Assembly: GCA_036381015.1 (NCBI GenBank)
Contig: DASVDR010000025.1
Location: forward strand, 1-64,000
Source of the DNA: Gammaproteobacteria bacterium
Lineage (GTDB): Bacteria; Pseudomonadota; Gammaproteobacteria; Steroidobacterales; Rariloculaceae
Length of the DNA: 64,000 nt
Reading direction: 5' to 3'
Within the stretch, counting starts at the first letter, position 1. The number at the start of each line of letters is the position of its first letter. A model generated the notes under the pieces. The model was not told the DNA's origin and did not search any database. It saw only the letters and a list, made by a program, of their open reading frames with translations. Below are positions 60,715-64,000 of this stretch, in pieces. Both the position numbers and the translations under genes were made by a program.

Positions 60715-61388
60715 GCGAGCCCGGCGCCGCCTCCCAGGTGCTCGTCGCGCGTCTCTCCGCCCTCGACAGCTGTGCGGTGTCCGACGCGCTCGACGCGCTC
60801 GGCCTGCCGCCGGCGGTCACCGGCCTCGTGCCGCTCGGCGCCCGTCGGCGCATTGCGGGGCCGGTCGTGACCGTGAAGCTCGCGCCCGGCAAGCCGCCTG
60901 GCGGCAGCACGCGACATCTCGGCACGGCCGCAATCGAGTCGGCGCGTCCCGGCGACCTGATCGTGCTCGAGCACTCGTCCGGGACCGAGTGCGCGGGCTG
61001 GGGCGGCGTCCTGTCCGCGGGCGCGCAAATCCGCGGCGTCGCCGGCGTGATCATCGACGGGCCGGCGCGGGACATCGACGAAGCGCGCGCGCTCCAGTTT
61101 CCGCTCTATGCACGCGGCGCCTGCGCCCGGACCGCCCGCGGACGGGTGCACGAGGCCGACTTCGGTTGCGCCGTTCGCATCGGCGGAGTGGCGGTCGAGC
61201 CCGGCGACTACGCGGTCGCGGATTCGAGCGGCGTCGCATTCGTCCCGGCTGCCCGCATCGAGGAAGTGCTCGCGCGCGCGGAGCGCATCGCCGAGCGGGA
61301 GCGCTTGATGCTGCGCGCGCTGCGCAACGGCGAGCCGATCACGCAAGTGGTCGGGCGCGATTACGAGACGATGCTCGACGAGCCGTGA
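60711..61388 (+). CDS. RraA-family protein / HMG aldolase-like (copy 2)
   Basis: The 225-residue protein is a second, diverged RraA-type protein directly coupled to the first. It has SCAVSDALDALGLPPAVTGLVPL (about residues 20-42), ECAGWGGVLSAGAQIRGVAGVIIDGPARDIDEARALQFPLYARG (about 92-135, with the canonical GG and RD) and VEPGDYAVADSSGVAFVPAARIEEVL (about 162-187). This copy matches the aldolase consensus better than copy 1. Two adjacent paralogues may form a heteromer or act on two substrates. It converges with the dioxygenase-like gene 10 bp away. Confidence 0.85.
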   Translation: MSEPGAASQVLVARLSALDSCAVSDALDALGLPPAVTGLVPLGARRRIAGPVVTVKLAPGKPPGGSTRHLGTAAIESARPGDLIVLEHSSGTECAGWGGVLSAGAQIRGVAGVIIDGPARDIDEARALQFPLYARGACARTARGRVHEADFGCAVRIGGVAVEPGDYAVADSSGVAFVPAARIEEVLARAERIAERERLMLRALRNGEPITQVVGRDYETMLDEP

Positions 61389-61398
61389 GGGAGAAGGA

Positions 61399-62412
61399 TT
61401 ACCTCCAGGCGATGAAGCCCTGGGCGGTTCCGCTGCCGGCCTCCGTGCGGTAGCACGGCACGTAGTCGATCAGCTCCCCGCTGAGCCCCGTCTGAAACAG
61501 GCAACCGGAGGCGGAAATCCAGTTCAGCAGCTCCGACGTGCCGTCCTTCATCAGCAGCGGATCGACGCCGCGGACGAACGCTTCGTCGCGGCGCTGAATC
61601 GCGTCGATCAGCTCGTGATCGAACTCTTCGTTGATCACGAAGTGCGACATGCCGCCGGATCCGACCACCGCGGCGCGGACGTCGCGATCCCATTCCGAGA
61701 TCACGCGATGCAAGAGGCGCCCGAGCTCGAAGCACCGCCACGGGCGCGGCTGGTTCGGCGGAAAGAACGTATTCGTGATGATCGGCAGCGTCGGGACCGC
61801 GCGGTCGCGCATCACGCGGCGCAGGATGTAGGCGAACGCGTGCGGCGTGCCGGCATGATGATGATCGGGCGCGTGCTCCGGCCACTCGTTCGACGCGGCG
61901 AAGTCCCAGCCCTCGTCTATCCCGCGCTCGAGGAGCCGCCGTGCGAGGTCCGGTAGGCCTTGGTAGTCCACGCGCTGCTCCGGACGGTTCGCCCATTCCG
62001 ATTCGCGGATGCCCGGCGGCAGCTTCGCCGAGCGCTGCTCGGGAATCGGCCCGTTCCAGAACGTGTCGCCGTAGTACACGGTGAAAGCGGGCTGCAGCGA
62101 CGGCAGCATGAGCTCGCGCTGATCGTTGCCGAAGATCACGCAGACGTCGGGGTCGACTTCCGCCCAGATCTCCGCGGTGCGTGTGATCGCCGCTTGGCAG
62201 GCGGCGTGGTGACGGGTGCGGGCCTCGAGCGTGGCCTGCTCGCCCAAACGCTCCGGCGCTCGCAGCTCCACGAGCTCGTCGAACGTGTATTGCCGGCCCT
62301 TGAACCAGTGGCTGCGCGCCCGATCCGCCGGGATGCGGAGCATCCACTCCTCGGGCGTGGTGTTCAGCTGCGGCCCGTGAGTGGTCCAGAGGCCGAGCAC
62401 GATTTCCGCCAT
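61399..62412 (-). CDS. LigB-type class III extradiol dioxygenase
   Basis: The 337-residue protein belongs to the LigB / MEMO-related ring-cleavage family that uses non-haem Fe(II). The N-terminal LGLWTTHGPQLNT (about residues 6-18) gives the first iron histidine. VCVIFGNDQRELMLP (about 90), YILRRVMRDRAVPTLPIITNTFFPPNQP (about 190-215) and AAVVGSGGMSHFVINEEFDHELIDAI (about 245-270, catalytic histidine) follow. The frame runs on upstream to 62547, but MAEIVLGLW at 62412 is the family start. Next to two RraA/HMG-aldolase-like genes it could be the ring-cleaving step of a protocatechuate-4,5 or gallate-type route; LigI/LigJ-type genes are not adjacent. Confidence 0.85.
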   Translation of the reverse strand: MAEIVLGLWTTHGPQLNTTPEEWMLRIPADRARSHWFKGRQYTFDELVELRAPERLGEQATLEARTRHHAACQAAITRTAEIWAEVDPDVCVIFGNDQRELMLPSLQPAFTVYYGDTFWNGPIPEQRSAKLPPGIRESEWANRPEQRVDYQGLPDLARRLLERGIDEGWDFAASNEWPEHAPDHHHAGTPHAFAYILRRVMRDRAVPTLPIITNTFFPPNQPRPWRCFELGRLLHRVISEWDRDVRAAVVGSGGMSHFVINEEFDHELIDAIQRRDEAFVRGVDPLLMKDGTSELLNWISASGCLFQTGLSGELIDYVPCYRTEAGSGTAQGFIAWR

Positions 62413-62669
62413 CGCTGAGATCCCGTACTGCGAACGCGCACTCAGCGGTTGCCGCGGCGCACCGAACCTCGCCGCCGACCGACTGCTCGCGAGCCCGCTA
62501 ACATAGGTATTCGGCAACGTTCGCGCAAGCCATGCCGTCGTGGCCACGCCCCCATGACGGGCCGGTTCGCTTCGTCGCGCGAGCGCGGGTATGGACTTGG
62601 CCAGGATCGCAAGCTACCCTGCGACGCCGGCTCGCCTTCACCGGGATAACGACAGCTGGGAGCACGCCT

Positions 62670-63143
62670 TTGGAATTGATTGCCTGGATCGAGGGGACGG
62701 CGCTGGGGGAATGGGTGCGCGTCTCCGCCTTCGGCTACCCGTTCATGATCACGCTGCACTCGGTCGGCCTCGCCATCATGGTCGGGCTTGCCGTCGCGAT
62801 CGACCTGCGGCTGCTGGGCCGCTTTCGCACCATCCCGTTCGCGTCGCTCAGGACCCTCTTCAAGGTGGCGTGGATCGGCTTCTTGATCAACTTTCTATCC
62901 GGCGCCGCGCTTTTCTCGTCGCAGGCCACGACCTACGTGACGGACATTACGTTCCTGTTGAAGATGGCCTTCGTCCTCGGCGGTGCGGTGACCGTCGGTT
63001 ATCTGCAGACGGCCGTCGCGAGAACCGGAGACGGCCACGGAGCCGATTCGGTCACGCCGTTCTCGACGCGAGCGGTGGCCGCCCTTTCGATCGCCATGTG
63101 GCTGGCCGCTATCGTCACCGGCCGCCTGATTGCCTACCTGTAG
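62670..63143 (+). CDS. DUF6644-like membrane protein, copy 1
   Basis: The 157-residue protein has four membrane helices: GYPFMITLHSVGLAIMVGLAVAIDLRLLG (with a mid-membrane histidine), FKVAWIGFLINFLSGAALF, ITFLLKMAFVLGGAVTVGYLQ and AVAALSIAMWLAAIVTGRLIAYL. The paired His, Lys and Arg residues inside helices recall small cytochrome-b-like or DUF2214/DUF6644 proteins. The start is probably TTG at 62670 (MELIAWIEGTALGEW) with GGGAG at 62658-62662; upstream codons lack character. The gene at 63160 is a paralogue, only 16 bp away, so they likely form a heterodimer. Confidence 0.75.
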   Translation: MELIAWIEGTALGEWVRVSAFGYPFMITLHSVGLAIMVGLAVAIDLRLLGRFRTIPFASLRTLFKVAWIGFLINFLSGAALFSSQATTYVTDITFLLKMAFVLGGAVTVGYLQTAVARTGDGHGADSVTPFSTRAVAALSIAMWLAAIVTGRLIAYL

Positions 63144-63159
63144 CCGAAGGTTCAGCACG

Positions 63160-63645
63160 ATGAATGCCATTCTGGATTGGATGCAGACGACCTGGATCAA
63201 CGCGCTCGCGTTGAACTACTCATGGACGTGGCCGACGATGGAGACGCTTCACTTCGTCGGCATGTCGCTGCTGATCGGCTCGATCCTGGTCATGGACCTG
63301 CGGCTCATCGGCGTGCAGCGCGTGATCCCCTCGCTGACGGTGCATTCGCTGGTGCCGATGGCCCTCACCGGCTTCGGCATCAATTTGACGACCGGCATCG
63401 TATTCCTGTTCGGGGATCCGTACCGCTACGCGATCAACATCTCTTTTCAGATCAAGATGGTGCTCGTGTTGCTCGCAGGCGCGAACGCGTTGCTTTACGC
63501 GGTCAAGGTCGCACCGGCCATGGAAAACGCGCCGCCGCACGCACCCACGCCCCCGATCGCGAAAGCGGTCGGCGCCACCTCGATCGCGCTCTGGGTAGGC
63601 GTCATCTGCTTCGGCCGACTGATCCCCTACCTCGGCACCGGCTGA
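63160..63645 (+). CDS. DUF6644-like membrane protein, copy 2
   Basis: The 161-residue protein has four membrane helices and is paralogous to its neighbour: WTWPTMETLHFVGMSLLIGSILVMDLRLIGV aligns with the LHSVGLAIMVGLAVAIDLRLLG of copy 1, FGINLTTGIVFLF with FLINFLSGAALF, QIKMVLVLLAGANALLYAV with LLKMAFVLGGAVTVGYLQ, and VGVICFGRLIPYL with AAIVTGRLIAYL. The shared H-x-x-G and I/T-G-R-L-I-x-Y-L features are candidate haem or quinone contacts, but this is unproven. ATG at 63160. Function unknown. Confidence 0.78.
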   Translation: MNAILDWMQTTWINALALNYSWTWPTMETLHFVGMSLLIGSILVMDLRLIGVQRVIPSLTVHSLVPMALTGFGINLTTGIVFLFGDPYRYAINISFQIKMVLVLLAGANALLYAVKVAPAMENAPPHAPTPPIAKAVGATSIALWVGVICFGRLIPYLGTG

Positions 63646-63909
63646 TCCCGTCGAGCACGGGCCGCCGTAGCGCCCTCGATCACCGCGGGTGGTCGGGGGC
63701 TTCGATCACTGATCGGGGCCTTCCAGCACCGGTAATCCGGGGCTTCGCGGCGCTGCTCGGGGGAGCACGGCGGCGATCACAGGTTCCACCGCAGCCCGGG
63801 GTAACCGCCCGATATCGAAATTACCGGCCTACCGGGATTCGTCGGAGGCGACACCTCGGGCGAGGCACCAGGCGCTGAACGCCGCGAGGACGTCTCGGAC
63901 GCGTCTTCA
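63646..63909. other. Non-coding region with a degenerate tandem repeat
   Basis: No supported gene is visible. Three imperfect units of 20-22 bp related to GGTCGGGGGCTTCGATCAC lie at 63691-63752, shortly before the last palindromic repeat. No promoter or terminator was recognised. Confidence 0.45.
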
Positions 63910-64000
63910 GTGGCTGTCTTTCGGAGACCGTCTGCGGCCAGGGAGGGCCGCAGACGAACGGCAGGGACGCTCTTCCCGCGTGTCTCCGAAAGACAGTCAC
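63910..64000 (+). repeat. Structured palindromic repeat, copy 4 (reaches window end)
   Basis: Outer arms 63910-63928 and 63982-64000 (19 nt) match with one mismatch and may extend past the window. The inner hairpin pairs 63929-63939 with 63946-63956 (11 bp, perfect) around AGGGAG, followed by GAACGGCAGGGACGC and TTCCCGCG, as in copies 1-3. Confidence 0.85.

Overview
The window is high-GC chromosomal DNA (no plasmid, phage or IS genes, no rRNA or tRNA genes seen) from what is most likely a free-living or host-associated gammaproteobacterium. The case for this is a fused ThrA-type aspartokinase/homoserine dehydrogenase, a TatD very close to the enterobacterial protein, AcnA, RlmI, ArfB and an outer-membrane barrel gene. 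Abundant DUF1501/DUF1800, RraA-like, amidohydrolase, PQQ-dehydrogenase-like and small secreted DUF6152-type proteins suggest an uncultured environmental lineage. This placement is inference and family level cannot be fixed by eye.

Layout. 1-417: two copies of a structured palindromic repeat and a short tandem repeat. 418-9188: housekeeping and envelope genes (mnmA, acnA, secreted proteins, PepSY membrane protein, YgjP-like protease, tatD, NERD protein). 9225-16432 (minus): thrC, thrA, rpe, an MFS exporter and a cation efflux protein; no thrB lies between thrA and thrC. 16573-20036: rlmI diverges from an arginase/ornithine aminotransferase operon that ends in a perfect 22-bp palindrome with a T tail. 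20131-25549: an SDR-fold protein without the catalytic Tyr/Lys, then a minus-strand catabolic set (two amidohydrolases, an aldehyde dehydrogenase, a glutathione S-transferase). 25550-26117: a repeat-dense gap. 26118-29723: a tightly overlapping set of two-subunit aconitase X, ArfB, a lipid kinase and a helical protein.

29968-41033 is a signalling block. It holds a Crp-type regulator with a conserved cyclic-nucleotide pocket, a 62-residue Cys-rich secreted peptide, a small helical protein preceded by two TGTCA-N6-TGACA sites, a CHASE2 nucleotide cyclase, a divergent FecR-TPR-outer-membrane-barrel fusion, a MarR regulator, a hybrid histidine kinase and a GAF-GGDEF diguanylate cyclase. The Crp/cyclase/FecR-barrel part could form one envelope-to-cAMP pathway and is my best candidate for an undescribed system.

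41049-64000 carries a giant MFS-spermidine-synthase fusion and a family of related secreted proteins (44886, 46338 and 48130, with 59637 as a possible relative) near a DUF6152 protein, a secreted metallo-beta-lactamase-fold hydrolase and a quinoprotein. It also has an EamA transporter coupled to a signal-less solute-binding-like protein, a DUF1501/DUF1800 pair, and an ECF-sigma operon with three small downstream genes. The last part holds a fatty acid desaturase, two RraA-like aldolase paralogues next to a LigB-type dioxygenase, and two paralogous membrane proteins. The window begins and ends inside copies of the same palindromic repeat; four copies are present in 64 kb.
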